Of a stretch of 49,735 nucleotides of DNA, positions 1-8,213 are shown piece after piece. Position 1 is the first letter of the stretch; each line of letters starts with the position of its first letter. The notes beneath the pieces are model-generated. The model saw only the letters and a list, made by a program, of their open reading frames with translations. It had not been told where the DNA came from and searched no databases. The position numbers and the translations under genes were made by a program. This stretch comes from JBOGTC01 sp050692055 (lineage in GTDB: Bacteria > Chloroflexota > Limnocylindria > QHBO01): positions 1-49,735 of the forward strand of contig JBOGTC010000152.1 of assembly GCA_050692055.1 (NCBI GenBank), read 5' to 3'.

Positions 1-1
1 G

Positions 2-784
2 GCCTGGCCACCGAGCGTCGCGCAGGCGCGCACGCTCACCGCCTTGGCGCCGTCGGCGCTCGCCGCCTTCGCCCGGCTGCGCGACGGACTGCAGCCGATC
101 GAGCCTGATCCGGATCTGCCGCTGGCCGATGGCTTCCTCTACCAGCTGCGCGGCACGCGACCCGATGAATCCGCGGCGCGTGCCCTCGACGCCTATTTCA
201 TCGTGGGCGCGGAGCACGGGTTCAACGCCTCGACCTTCGCGGCTCGCGTCATCACGTCGACGCGCTCGGACCTCGCGAGCGCGGTGGCGGGTGCCATCGG
301 CGCGCTCAAGGGCCCTCGCCACGGAGGCGCTCCGTCAGAGGTCGTCAACCAGCTCCACGAGATGGGGTCGCCGGAGCAGGCCGAAGCATGGATGCGCGAC
401 GCGCTGGGCCGGGGCGATCGGCTCATGGGCTTCGGCCATCGGGTCTACCGCGCGTACGATCCACGCGCTGCGGCGTTGCGGCAAGTAGCCGAGGGCCTCG
501 CCGACGTAGCCGAGTGGCTGGACAAGGCGGTGAGGATCGAGAAGATCGCTCTGCGCCTGCTGGCCGAGCGCAAGCCGGATTATCCGATCCTGACGAACGT
601 GGAGTTCTACGCGGCGGCGGTGCTGCAGGGCATCGGTCTGCCGCCGAACCTGTTCCCCGCGACGTTCGCCCTTGCTCGTCACGCGGGCTGGACCGCCCAC
701 TGCCTCGAGCAGGCCGAAGCCGATGTCCTCATTCGTCCGGAGGTGCGGTACGTGGGGCCGCCGGAGCGGCATCTACCGAGCTGA
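2..784 (+). CDS. Citrate synthase (or 2-methylcitrate synthase), C-terminal part
   Basis: The frame is open from the left edge, so the N-terminus lies outside the window. About 260 residues are visible. They carry the family hallmarks in order: HGFNASTFAAR (active-site His at 215-217), GALKGPRHGGAP, GFGHRVYRAYDPRA (second active-site His at 437-439), and the C-terminal block NVEFYAAAVLQG ending in RYVGPP. The enzyme condenses acetyl-CoA or propionyl-CoA with oxaloacetate in the cytoplasm; the two cannot be told apart here. The usual catalytic Asp of NVDFY is Glu (602-604). The 3' end overlaps the convergent sigma-factor gene by 56 bases. Confidence 0.93.
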   Translation, partial: AWPPSVAQARTLTALAPSALAAFARLRDGLQPIEPDPDLPLADGFLYQLRGTRPDESAARALDAYFIVGAEHGFNASTFAARVITSTRSDLASAVAGAIGALKGPRHGGAPSEVVNQLHEMGSPEQAEAWMRDALGRGDRLMGFGHRVYRAYDPRAAALRQVAEGLADVAEWLDKAVRIEKIALRLLAERKPDYPILTNVEFYAAAVLQGIGLPPNLFPATFALARHAGWTAHCLEQAEADVLIRPEVRYVGPPERHLPS

Positions 785-2003
785 GGCGTTCTTCCAGCAG
801 CCGGCGCTCGCCGGCATTCTCGGTGAGAGCCAGGGCGCGTCGGTCTGCCTGTCGTGCCTCATCCGTCCGGCCGATGCGGCACAGCAGCTCTGCGCGCGCC
901 GCGTGGAACAGGTGGTAGCCATCCAGCCGGGCGGCCAGCGGATCGATCTCGGCCAGCGCTCGCTCGGGTCCCTCCAGCTCGGCCAGGGCCAACGCGCGGT
1001 TGAGCCGCACGACGGGGCTCGGCTGCACGCCCAACAGGCGGTCGTACAGCCCCACGATCGTCGCCCAGCTGGTCGCGACGTACGCGGGCGCCACGGCGTG
1101 CGCCGCGACGATCGCTGCCTGCAGCTGGTACTGCCCGGGCCGGCCCATGCGCTCGGCCTGCTGCAGCAGTGCCAGTGCCGCATCGATCCGGCTCCGATCC
1201 CAGATCGACCGATCCTGGTCCGGCAGCAGCACGAGCGAGCGATCCGGTCCGAAACGCGCCTCCGCCCGAGCCAGGTGCAGGCGCATCAGCGCCAGCAGGC
1301 CGAGCACCTCCGGTTCGTCCGGCATCAGGCGCGCCAGGAGCGAGCACAGCCATTCCGCATCGGTGGCGAGCTCGCGGCGTTCGACCGCCTCGCCGGAGGA
1401 GGCGAGATAGCCCTCGTTGAAGATGAGGTACAGCACGGACAGCACCTCCCCGAGCCGGGCCGGCAGCTCGGCCGGCTCCGGCACGCGATACGGGATGCCG
1501 GCGTCCCGGATCTTTCGCTTGGCCCGGACCAGGCGCTGCGCCACGGTCGCCTCGGGCGCGAGGAAAGCGCGCGCCACGGCACGTGTCTCGAGCCCGCCGA
1601 TCGTTCGCAGCGTGAGCGCCACCTGCGCCTCGCGGGACAGCGCCGGGTGGCAGCAGGTGAAGAGAAGGCTGAGTCGGTCGTCGGCCGCCATCGGTCCGCC
1701 GGTCGTCACCTGTCGATCCATCTCGGATGCCTCGGCGGTCAGCTGCTCCATCCGCTCTCGGTAGCGAGCCCTGCGCCGGAGCCGATCCACGGCCCGGCGC
1801 CGGGCCGTCGTCATCAGCCACGCCCCGGGGTTGCGGGGCACGCCGTCCGACGGCCAGTGCTCGAGCGCGGCGACGAGGGCGTCCTGTACGAGCTCCTCGG
1901 CAAGATCCCAATCACCGAGGACGCGAACGAGCGCCGCAGTGAGCCTGCCGCGCTCCTCGCGGACGACCTCGGCAAGCCGTGGATCGACCGCCGCGCGGGT
2001 CAC
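729..2003 (-). CDS. ECF sigma factor with C-terminal DUF6596/TPR-like extension (ECF42 type)
   Basis: The N-terminus is a sigma region 2 (AEELVQDALVAALEHWP, then NPGAWLMTTARRRAVDRLRR). A region 4 helix-turn-helix follows (VALTLRTIGGLETRAVARAFL), then a helical C-terminal half of about 230 residues, as in ECF42 sigma factors. I chose the GTG at 2003 because it overlaps the stop of the upstream DGPF gene as GTGA, indicating translational coupling; the frame stays open upstream to 2051. ECF42 sigmas are known to sit beside DGPF-domain proteins and have no classical anti-sigma factor, which matches this pair. The last 56 bases overlap the convergent citrate synthase gene. Confidence 0.9.
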   Translation of the reverse strand: MTRAAVDPRLAEVVREERGRLTAALVRVLGDWDLAEELVQDALVAALEHWPSDGVPRNPGAWLMTTARRRAVDRLRRRARYRERMEQLTAEASEMDRQVTTGGPMAADDRLSLLFTCCHPALSREAQVALTLRTIGGLETRAVARAFLAPEATVAQRLVRAKRKIRDAGIPYRVPEPAELPARLGEVLSVLYLIFNEGYLASSGEAVERRELATDAEWLCSLLARLMPDEPEVLGLLALMRLHLARAEARFGPDRSLVLLPDQDRSIWDRSRIDAALALLQQAERMGRPGQYQLQAAIVAAHAVAPAYVATSWATIVGLYDRLLGVQPSPVVRLNRALALAELEGPERALAEIDPLAARLDGYHLFHAARAELLCRIGRTDEARQADRRALALTENAGERRLLEERLSSVDAAPAAPRTAPPDE

Positions 2004-2347
2004 CGAACGACGATCGGCCTGATCTCGAGCGTGGCGGCCGTCCCCGGCCACGACGAGACGAGCGCGATGGCGGCGTCGAGATCGGCGACGTCGATGATCG
2101 CATAGCCGCCGATCATCTCCTTGCCCTCGACGAACGGCCCGTCCGTGACGGTCGGGCTGCCGGAGGGATTGGTGCGCACCGTCGTGGCCGTCGCCGACGG
2201 CTGAAGCTCATGGCCACCGAGAATCGTGGCCGACTCCTCGTGCTCTCCCCACCAGCGACCGATGCGCTCGTACATCGCGGCGCGATCGCCGTCGCTCAGC
2301 CCGCTCTCGCTCTCCTCGTTGCCGCCGATCAGAACCATGTACTTCAT
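2000..2347 (-). CDS. YCII/DGPF-domain protein, partner of the ECF sigma factor
   Basis: This 115-residue protein begins MKYMVLIGGNEE and contains the signature TDGPF followed by EGKEMIGGYAIIDVADLDAAI, typical of the YCII-related DGPF family. The start at 2347 gives the usual family N-terminus, although the frame extends to 2389. The gene is first in a two-gene unit and its TGA overlaps the GTG of the sigma factor by four bases. DGPF proteins are linked genetically to ECF42 sigma factors; the biochemical role is not settled. The TAGAGGGA about 13 bases upstream may act as a weak ribosome site. Confidence 0.88.
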   Translation of the reverse strand: MKYMVLIGGNEESESGLSDGDRAAMYERIGRWWGEHEESATILGGHELQPSATATTVRTNPSGSPTVTDGPFVEGKEMIGGYAIIDVADLDAAIALVSSWPGTAATLEIRPIVVR

Positions 2348-2448
2348 TTCGTCCAGTCCCTCTACGCCTGTTGATGCCCCCCACATCATGACGACGAACG
2401 ACAGATCCGAATATCGACACGGCCCGCATCCTGCTGCACAGCTGCCAC

Positions 2449-2754
2449 ATGACCGATACCGATGAGCCGCGCAAGGACCAGCCGCCGGCGGAGACGCCCG
2501 AGCCGGGGGACCCCGAGCGTGGGGGACCGATGGGCGCGATCGAAGGCGCAGATGCCGGTGCGCTTGGCATGAGCGAGCCGCCCGAGAGCGCGCCGCCAGG
2601 CGCGGAGGTCGACGACAGCGAGCACATGGTGCCGGGCGGTGACTTCGAGGAGGCGCCGATCAGGGAGGCCAAGCCGTGGTTCACCTCGCTGGCCGCCGAG
2701 AGCGACCAGGCCGGCGTCGGCAACGAGCCGCCGGAGGCTGAGCACACCGAATAA
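2449..2754 (+). CDS. Small acidic hypothetical protein
   Basis: An open frame of 101 residues lies between divergent and downstream genes. The N-terminal half is rich in Pro, Glu, Asp and Gly and looks disordered. The C-terminal half (DSEHMVPGGDFEEAPIREA, then KPWFTSLAAESD) looks more ordered. There is no signal peptide or membrane segment. No clear ribosome site precedes the ATG, and the TANNNT box seen before many other genes is absent. It ends 12 bases before the next gene. I do not recognise a family; moderate Asp/Glu codon use like that of its neighbours supports it being real. Confidence 0.5.
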   Translation: MTDTDEPRKDQPPAETPEPGDPERGGPMGAIEGADAGALGMSEPPESAPPGAEVDDSEHMVPGGDFEEAPIREAKPWFTSLAAESDQAGVGNEPPEAEHTE

Positions 2755-2766
2755 CAAAGCGCCACA

Positions 2767-3765
2767 ATGCGCGGCGTGACCCGAGCCGCCGCCCCTGCCC
2801 CTGCCTCTCCGTTCGCGGTGGCCGCGGCGCTGCTGGTCGTGTACGTCGTGTGGGGGTCGACCTACCTGGCCATCGCGATCATGATCGAGTCGCTTCCGCC
2901 GCTGCTGTCGGCGGGGGTGCGATACGCGAGCGCCGGGCTGCTGCTCACCGCCTTCCTGGTGGCCCGCGCGCGATGGCGCAGCTCCCATCCCGACGCCGAG
3001 CCGATGGAGCGCCCGAACGCCGCCCACTGGCGTTCCGCCCTGATCGTCGGGACGCTGCTCCTGCTGGGCGGGAACGGTGGGGTGGTGCTTGCCGAGCTCT
3101 ACATCCCGTCCGGAGTGGCGGCGGTCCTGGTCGCCACGGTTCCAATCTGGCTATCGGTCTTCGATGCGATCGTGACCCGCCAGCGGCCGGGCGGGCTGGT
3201 GATCGCCGGCCTCGTGGCGGGAATCGTGGGCGTCGCCGTGCTGCTCGTGCCGGTGGAGGGGCTGGGTCAGCTCGACCCGTTGGGCGTGGGCCTCGTGGTC
3301 GTGGCGGCGATCTCCTGGGCCGCCGGCTCGCTGTACGCTCGGCAGGCGCCATTGCCGCGTTCGGGACTGCTCGGTACCGGGATGGAGATGATCGCCGGCG
3401 GCGCGGTCCTCGTCCTCGCCGGCTCCGCGCTCGGCGAGATCGGCCGGGCCGATCCGTCCGCGTTCACGGCCCGCTCGCTGCTGGCCCTGGCCTACCTGAT
3501 CGTCTTCGGCTCGATCCTGGCCTTCTCGGCCTACACGTGGCTGCTGGCCCATGCGCCCGTCGCCACGGTCGGGACCTACGCCTACGTCAACCCCATCGTG
3601 GCCGTCGCGCTCGGCTCCGTGTTCCTCTCCGAAGAGATCACGCCGCGGACCCTGATCGCGACTGCCATCATCGTCGGCGCGGTGGTCGCCATGATGTCCG
3701 GTCGCCCCCGCCAGGTGGAGGAGGTGGGCCCTGCCCCGGAAGCAGCATCCGCCGAGGCCGATTGA
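2767..3765 (+). CDS. EamA/DMT-superfamily transporter
   Basis: The product is 332 residues with about ten hydrophobic segments in two EamA halves. The first half begins AAALLVVYVVWGSTYLAI, the classic N-terminal EamA signature. The second half starts near LGVGLVVVAAISWAAGSLYA and ends with YAYVNPIVAVALGSVFLSEE, also family-typical. Such proteins export amino acids or other small metabolites across the cytoplasmic membrane; the substrate cannot be read from sequence. The tail after the last helix is a short hydrophilic stretch. Confidence 0.92.
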   Translation: MRGVTRAAAPAPASPFAVAAALLVVYVVWGSTYLAIAIMIESLPPLLSAGVRYASAGLLLTAFLVARARWRSSHPDAEPMERPNAAHWRSALIVGTLLLLGGNGGVVLAELYIPSGVAAVLVATVPIWLSVFDAIVTRQRPGGLVIAGLVAGIVGVAVLLVPVEGLGQLDPLGVGLVVVAAISWAAGSLYARQAPLPRSGLLGTGMEMIAGGAVLVLAGSALGEIGRADPSAFTARSLLALAYLIVFGSILAFSAYTWLLAHAPVATVGTYAYVNPIVAVALGSVFLSEEITPRTLIATAIIVGAVVAMMSGRPRQVEEVGPAPEAASAEAD

Positions 3766-3802
3766 GCCGAATGGCACCGATCCTGCCGCCCGCGGACCAT
3801 CC

Positions 3803-4096
3803 GTGACGAACGAGGCCCTCACCGTCAGCTGCGAGCCCCACGCCGACGGCTGGCGCTGCGTGGTCAGGATCGGCGATGACGCAGATGCCACGGAGCACGA
3901 CGTGCTCGTCGACCGTGAGACGCTGGGTTTCCTGGCGCCGGGAGCGGAGCCGGACGACCTGGTTCACGAGTCGTTCCGCTTCCTGCTCGAGCGGGAGCCG
4001 CGCACCAGCATCATGCACAGCTTCGAATTGCCGATCATCGGCCGCTACTTTGCGGAGTACGAGAGGGAGATCGGTCGTCGGATGCGCGGCGACTGA
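3803..4096 (+). CDS. Conserved-looking hypothetical protein, 97 residues
   Basis: The GTG start gives (M)TNEALTVSCEPHADGWRC, followed by a beta-rich stretch with a VRIGDDADATEHDV pattern and a helical end containing DLVHESFRFLLEREP and a terminal YFAEYEREIGRRM. I cannot name the family, but the pattern of a short beta sheet followed by FLLEREP looks like a recurring small soluble protein of related bacteria. It is cytoplasmic with no signal sequence. It lies 37 bases after the transporter and converges with the CapA-like gene. Confidence 0.7.
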   Translation: MTNEALTVSCEPHADGWRCVVRIGDDADATEHDVLVDRETLGFLAPGAEPDDLVHESFRFLLEREPRTSIMHSFELPIIGRYFAEYEREIGRRMRGD

Positions 4097-4125
4097 CGCC
4101 ATCAGCCGGCCGGTGGCCGCGCGGC

Positions 4126-5697
4126 CTAGCGGTCCGCACTGGCCGAGCCGGAGGCCTCGAAGATCCGGTTGAGCACGTAGGCGCCATCGGTCTCGGGGTC
4201 GGTCAGGTTGGTCTGTGCCTGCTCGAGCATGATGTAGGGGTGCATCCGCGCCTGGGCCAGCTCAGTCCCGCGGAACGCCAGCTCCAGCAGCACGCCCTCC
4301 TGCGTCTGCTGGCTCCACTCCTGGCCGAACAGGAAATTGCCGTGGCTGACCATGGTCAGGTGCCAGCCACCGTCGTCATCGGTCATGAGCTCGATCGGTC
4401 CTGACCAGTGCGTGCCGTGGCCCACGATCTGGTCGCAGCCGGCGTCGAACATGTATGCCTGCTCGGCGCGCATGTCGCCGCGGAACTCGGCGTGGTATTC
4501 GGCACCACCCCACCATTGCGGCACGCAGATGACGATGTCTGCCGCCTGCCGGGCCCGGGCGGCCGCCTCCCGCACATTCTCCTCGGTCAGCCACGCGACG
4601 CCGGGGGTGCCCGCGGCGGCGGCTGGCGTACCGGGAATCTCGTTGAAGGCGACGAAGGCGAAGGTCAGACCATTCACCTCCACCAGCGCCGGGCTGAGCG
4701 CCTCGTCAAGGTCGCGTCCGGCGCCGGCGTACGGGATGCCCGCGGCCGTGAACTGCTCGAGCGTTTCGATGAAGCCGGCGACTCCGCGGTCGAACTGGTG
4801 GTTGGCGGCCAGCGTGACGACGTCAACGCCATAGCTGTCGCGCAGCTGCGGCAGCACGGCCGGATCGATGCTGAACACGACACCGTCGTTGACCGTGAAG
4901 TCGTCGACCACCGGGCACTCGAAGTCGTCCAGCGTGACGTCCGCACCGCTGATCAGAGCTGCGACGGCGCCCTCGTTCCCCGACGGGACCGCATCGACGA
5001 TGTTGAATCCGTTTCCAACGAAGCCGGGGGGCACCGGGTTGGGATAGACGGCCGTGTACTCGGCGGTGCCGCCGCCGAAGACCCAGTCCCAGCCGCGGCC
5101 CTGGGTGATCGCTGCGAAGGCCACTCCACGGTCCGGACACGAATCGCCGAGCGACATCAACGTGCGGATCTCGGCGGGGTCGTGCTCCCAACCCTCGGGC
5201 GGGCCGTGGATCGTCGCCGCCAAGGGGTAGGGCAGCGCCCGAGCCTCCGGCCCGCCGAACAGGTCCGCGCCGTCGATCGGCAGCACCTTGACCGCCGGCG
5301 TGACGAGGCCGGCCGGGAGGAGCGCGAGCTCCGTCGGGTTGGCAACCAGGTGCTCGGTGATCTCGGCTGCCGCCAGGCAGCGCGGCGCGGGATCTCCGGC
5401 GGTGACGAGCTCGCAGGCCTGGATGATCCCATCGGCCTGGCGCGCGGCCTCGACCTCCACCCCGGTGATGTCGGCCTTCAGATTCGTGAAGCCGGTGACG
5501 ACGGCGAGCGGAATCTCGACCTCCGGCTCGGGCGTCGGCTCGGGCGTGGCGGTCGGGGTCGCAGCCGGAGTCGGCTCCGCGCTTGGCGCCTGAGGCTGGA
5601 CCGATGCCGACGGCGTCGGTTGCTCGCTTGAGCACGCAGCCAGCGCCAGGAGCGTTGCGAGCAGTGCGGCGCCTGGCCGCCATCGGTGCATCGGCAT
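4126..5697 (-). CDS. CapA-family (PGA_cap) lipoprotein
   Basis: The 523-residue product has a lipoprotein signal with a lipobox ending at Cys22 (LLALAAC), then a Pro/Thr/Glu-rich linker. The C-terminal 300 residues match the CapA metallophosphatase-like fold: SGADVTLDDFECP, LAANHQFDRGVAGFIETLE, GIPYAGAGRDLDEA, and GHGTHWSGPIEL. In CapA proteins this domain is linked to poly-gamma-glutamate anchoring, but many stand-alone copies have unknown roles, and no capsule genes are nearby. The ATG at 5697 is preceded by TACCAT with an 8-base gap, which supports this start over the second ATG at 5691. It is anchored on the outer face of the membrane. Confidence 0.85.
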   Translation of the reverse strand: MPMHRWRPGAALLATLLALAACSSEQPTPSASVQPQAPSAEPTPAATPTATPEPTPEPEVEIPLAVVTGFTNLKADITGVEVEAARQADGIIQACELVTAGDPAPRCLAAAEITEHLVANPTELALLPAGLVTPAVKVLPIDGADLFGGPEARALPYPLAATIHGPPEGWEHDPAEIRTLMSLGDSCPDRGVAFAAITQGRGWDWVFGGGTAEYTAVYPNPVPPGFVGNGFNIVDAVPSGNEGAVAALISGADVTLDDFECPVVDDFTVNDGVVFSIDPAVLPQLRDSYGVDVVTLAANHQFDRGVAGFIETLEQFTAAGIPYAGAGRDLDEALSPALVEVNGLTFAFVAFNEIPGTPAAAAGTPGVAWLTEENVREAAARARQAADIVICVPQWWGGAEYHAEFRGDMRAEQAYMFDAGCDQIVGHGTHWSGPIELMTDDDGGWHLTMVSHGNFLFGQEWSQQTQEGVLLELAFRGTELAQARMHPYIMLEQAQTNLTDPETDGAYVLNRIFEASGSASADR

Positions 5698-5827
5698 CGC
5701 GGCCGATGGTAGCGGACGAGGCGGTGGTGTCAGCGAATGCACATCCGCGCCGTGACGCTCCACTACTTGCAGAGGCTGCACGTAACGTCAAGCAGCGGCC
5801 GACGCGGCGCGGACGCATCTCGAGAAG

Positions 5828-6010
5828 GTGCGGGAGTGGCAAGAAAGGACCACGCTCACCGCGTTGCCTGGAACCCAAGTGCCGTGGCGGCACGAATCGA
5901 TCACGGTCAGCACGCTGCCGGCGACTTACGTGCCGTGGCGGCAACAATCGGTGTCGGCGACGACGCTGCTTCGGACTTACGTGCCGTCGCGACAGACTGG
6001 AGCGAGCGGA
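5828..6010. repeat. 51-bp tandem repeat, about 3.6 copies
   Basis: Units begin at 5828, 5879, 5930 and 5981, exactly 51 bases apart; the most regular part is GTGCCGTGGCGGCA. The first unit is diverged, the next two are most alike, and the last is partial. Because 51 is a multiple of three, the plus-strand frame from the GTG at 5828 reads as a 17-residue repeat (VPWR....(I/V)...TL..TY pattern) that continues to 6079 and runs into the convergent histidine-kinase gene. No ribosome site is visible. The rest of the 5698-6012 spacer holds the CapA gene's promoter box and nothing else I recognise. Confidence 0.75.
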
Positions 6011-6012
6011 AC

Positions 6013-7107
6013 CTACGCCCCAAGGGCTCCAGAAGGACCGATGACCGGCAGCCGGAACCAGATCGCGGTCCGGCCCTGATTGGACGAGGCTCCGACCGAG
6101 CCGCCGTGCGCCTCGACGATCTGCCGCACGATCGCCAGCCCGATGCCGGCGCCGCCGCTGGTGCGAGCCCGCGACGCATCGGTCCGGTACAGGCGCTCCC
6201 AGATGAGGGGCAGTTGCTCGGCCGGGATCGACGGGCCCGTGTTCTCGACGGTGCACCGCAACCAGCTGCCCGCCTCGGGCCGCAGGCGAACGGTGATCGC
6301 GCCGCCGTCATCGGTATAGCGCGCGGCGTTCTGGACTAGGTTCGTGACGACCTGGCCGATGGCGTCCGGATCGGCGAGCAGGGCCGGCAGCGCCTGGCCG
6401 CCGTCAGCGCGAACGGTGATGTCGCGCGCGCCGAGCTCGGGAGCGGCAAGCTCAAGCGCTCGCCGCACGATCGCGGCGAGATCGACCTCGACGCGTGCCT
6501 GTGTCCGCAGCTCGCGCTCGCCGCGAGCCAGCTGGTCCAGCCCCTCCACCAGCCGGGTGAGCCGTTCGATCTCCTCGTTGATGGTGCGCAGCATCTCCGG
6601 CGTGGGCTCCACGACGCCGTCGGCGAGCGCTTCGGTGTAGCCCCGCAGCGACGTGAGCGGCGTCCTCAGCTCGTGCGCCACGTCCTCGACCAATGACCGC
6701 CGGAGCTCCTCGACGCGCTCGAGCGTCGATGCCATCTGGTTGAAGGAGCTGGCGAGCGCACGCAGCTCGGGGTCCGGCGGCTCGGCCACGCGCGCCGCGT
6801 AGTCGCCCGAGGCGACGGAGGAGATGGCGGCACTGAGCTGCTCGAGCGGCCGCATCAGGCGCCGCACCAGCCACCAGGCGGCCAGGCTGCCGAGCAGGAT
6901 GCCGGCTAGGGCACCGATGATCACCACCCTCCCGACGTACGCGTCGAACATGGCCTGCGCCTCTTCCGGCGTCTCGGCGCCCTCCATGGCCATGTGCATC
7001 ACCTGCTCGGCGCTGAACTGCAGGACGGCGAAGACGATCACGCCGGCGACGACCAGCGAGAGCAGCACGAAGAGGCCAACGAGGCGGGCGCGAAGGCTGC
7101 CCATCAT
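6013..7107 (-). CDS. Sensor histidine kinase
   Basis: The 364-residue protein has two membrane helices (about 8-30 and 60-80) flanking a short extracytoplasmic loop. HAMP follows (about 80-130), then the phosphoacceptor H145 in VAHELRTPLTSLRGY, the N box (NLVQNAARYT, about 256-265), a G1 box read as ENTGPSI rather than the usual DxGxGI, an F-box region (ERLYRTDAS), and G2 GGAGIGLAI (318-326). Its ATG overlaps the stop of the upstream response regulator as ATGA, so the two are co-translated. The loop is too small to suggest a ligand. Confidence 0.95.
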   Translation of the reverse strand: MMGSLRARLVGLFVLLSLVVAGVIVFAVLQFSAEQVMHMAMEGAETPEEAQAMFDAYVGRVVIIGALAGILLGSLAAWWLVRRLMRPLEQLSAAISSVASGDYAARVAEPPDPELRALASSFNQMASTLERVEELRRSLVEDVAHELRTPLTSLRGYTEALADGVVEPTPEMLRTINEEIERLTRLVEGLDQLARGERELRTQARVEVDLAAIVRRALELAAPELGARDITVRADGGQALPALLADPDAIGQVVTNLVQNAARYTDDGGAITVRLRPEAGSWLRCTVENTGPSIPAEQLPLIWERLYRTDASRARTSGGAGIGLAIVRQIVEAHGGSVGASSNQGRTAIWFRLPVIGPSGALGA

Positions 7108-7817
7108 TCCTGGCCTGAGGCGGGCCGCTTCTCGACCGTGCCAACGAACTTGTAGCCGACGGTCCGCACCGTGGCGATATAGCGCGGCTGGGCCGCGTCG
7201 TCCTGCAGCTTGCGACGGAGGCGGCCGAGGTGCACGTCGATGGTGCGGTCGATGATGCCGGGATCGTCGTCACCGTGGATGGCGTCGATCAGCTCGTCGC
7301 GGCTGAAGACGCGGCCCGGGCGCCGCATCAACGCCTGCAGCAGCCGGAACTCGAATGGCGTCACGTCGAGCGTCCGGCCGTCGACGGTCACCTCCACGGC
7401 GTTCGGATCGAGCAGCAGGCCGTTCGCCGCCAGGATCGGCTCGTCCTCGCCTGATCTGCGCCGGCGCCGCAGCTGGACGCGGATGCGGGCCATGAGCTCA
7501 CGCGGGCTGAACGGCTTCACGATGTAGTCGTCGGCACCGATGTCGAGCCCGATCACCTTGTCCGAATCGCCGCTGCGCGCCGTCAGCAGAAGGATGGGGA
7601 GATCCGACTCGTCACGCAGGACGCGGCACACCTCGAAGCCATCGAGCCCCGGCAGCATCACGTCGAGCAGGACGAGATCGGGCCGATGCTGGCGTGCCGC
7701 GGTGAGGGCCTCCTGCCCGTCGCCGGCGAAGACTGCGCGATGGCCCTCGCGCAGGACGTACAGGCGCAGCAGCTCGCGGATCTTGGGATCGTCGTCGACC
7801 ACCAGCACGGTTGCCAT
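7104..7817 (-). CDS. OmpR/PhoB-family response regulator
   Basis: The 237-residue product has a receiver domain (acidic pocket D8-D10, phosphoacceptor D52 in LLDVMLPG, conserved Lys in IVKPFSP) and a winged-helix output domain (TPFEFRLLQALMRRPGRVFS, then RTIDVHLGRLRRKL and TVRTVGYKF). The ATG at 7817 gives the canonical MATVLVVDDDPK start and is preceded by TAGACT with a 10-base gap. It is first in a two-gene unit with the kinase downstream. The operon diverges from korD across 93 bases, so it may control its own promoter or that of the neighbouring kor genes. Confidence 0.95.
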   Translation of the reverse strand: MATVLVVDDDPKIRELLRLYVLREGHRAVFAGDGQEALTAARQHRPDLVLLDVMLPGLDGFEVCRVLRDESDLPILLLTARSGDSDKVIGLDIGADDYIVKPFSPRELMARIRVQLRRRRRSGEDEPILAANGLLLDPNAVEVTVDGRTLDVTPFEFRLLQALMRRPGRVFSRDELIDAIHGDDDPGIIDRTIDVHLGRLRRKLQDDAAQPRYIATVRTVGYKFVGTVEKRPASGQE

Positions 7818-7910
7818 GTCGAGCGCCAGTCTATGACCGCCGAATGACGGGCCGATGACGTGGCGGCAGGGGCACACCGCCGCGGCGCATGGGTCTATCA
7901 TCGTCCGCCC
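7818..7910. promoter_or_regulatory. Divergent promoter region, response regulator / korD
   Basis: On the minus strand TAGACT (7833-7828) lies 10 bases before the regulator ATG. On the plus strand TATCAT (7896-7901) lies 9 bases before the korD ATG. Both look like -10 boxes of transcripts with almost no leader. No convincing -35 boxes are seen. Confidence 0.5.
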
Positions 7911-8213
7911 ATGACTGCTGAGCGCGTCGACGCCTCCGCCATCGGCTTCGGGTCAGGCACCTCTGACGATCACCGAGACGGCATCCGCTGGGTCGACTAC
8001 GAGAACATCAGCTGGAACCCGGTCTTCTGCAAGCGCTGTGACATCTGTGTCGAGATCTGCCCGAAGAACACGCTCGTGCTGCGCAACGACGCGATCATCG
8101 AGGAGGAGAACTGCATCCTCTGCGGCCTGTGCGAGCGCTACTGCCCCGACCTGGCCATCGAGATGATCCCGTCCGCGGTGGCGGCGCACGAGCAGGCGAA
8201 GGGGCAGAAATGA
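7911..8213 (+). CDS. korD: 2-oxoacid:ferredoxin oxidoreductase, delta (4Fe-4S ferredoxin-like) subunit
   Basis: The product has 100 residues with two complete [4Fe-4S] motifs, CKRCDICVEICP and CILCGLCERYCP, preceded by a SWNPVFCKRC entry typical of KorD. This subunit passes electrons from the KorAB catalytic core to ferredoxin. The start at 7911 follows a TATCAT box and avoids an unlikely GTG extension back to 7860. The TGA overlaps the ATG of a 63-codon open frame, which in turn overlaps korA, so the order D-(small ORF)-A-B-C is maintained in one direction. Confidence 0.93.
   Translation: MTAERVDASAIGFGSGTSDDHRDGIRWVDYENISWNPVFCKRCDICVEICPKNTLVLRNDAIIEEENCILCGLCERYCPDLAIEMIPSAVAAHEQAKGQK

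Noticed and set aside
672..2105. Long plus-strand open frame opposite the sigma factor and DGPF gene
   Set aside because: It is the antisense shadow of the sigma gene; it has no domain and high-GC codon structure explains its length.
4408..5631. 407-codon plus-strand frame opposite the CapA-like gene
   Set aside because: Antisense shadow; the minus-strand frame has a signal peptide and family motifs.
5828..6010. Possible CRISPR or iteron array from the 51-bp units
   Set aside because: Units are contiguous and degenerate with no unique spacers, and no replication genes are near.
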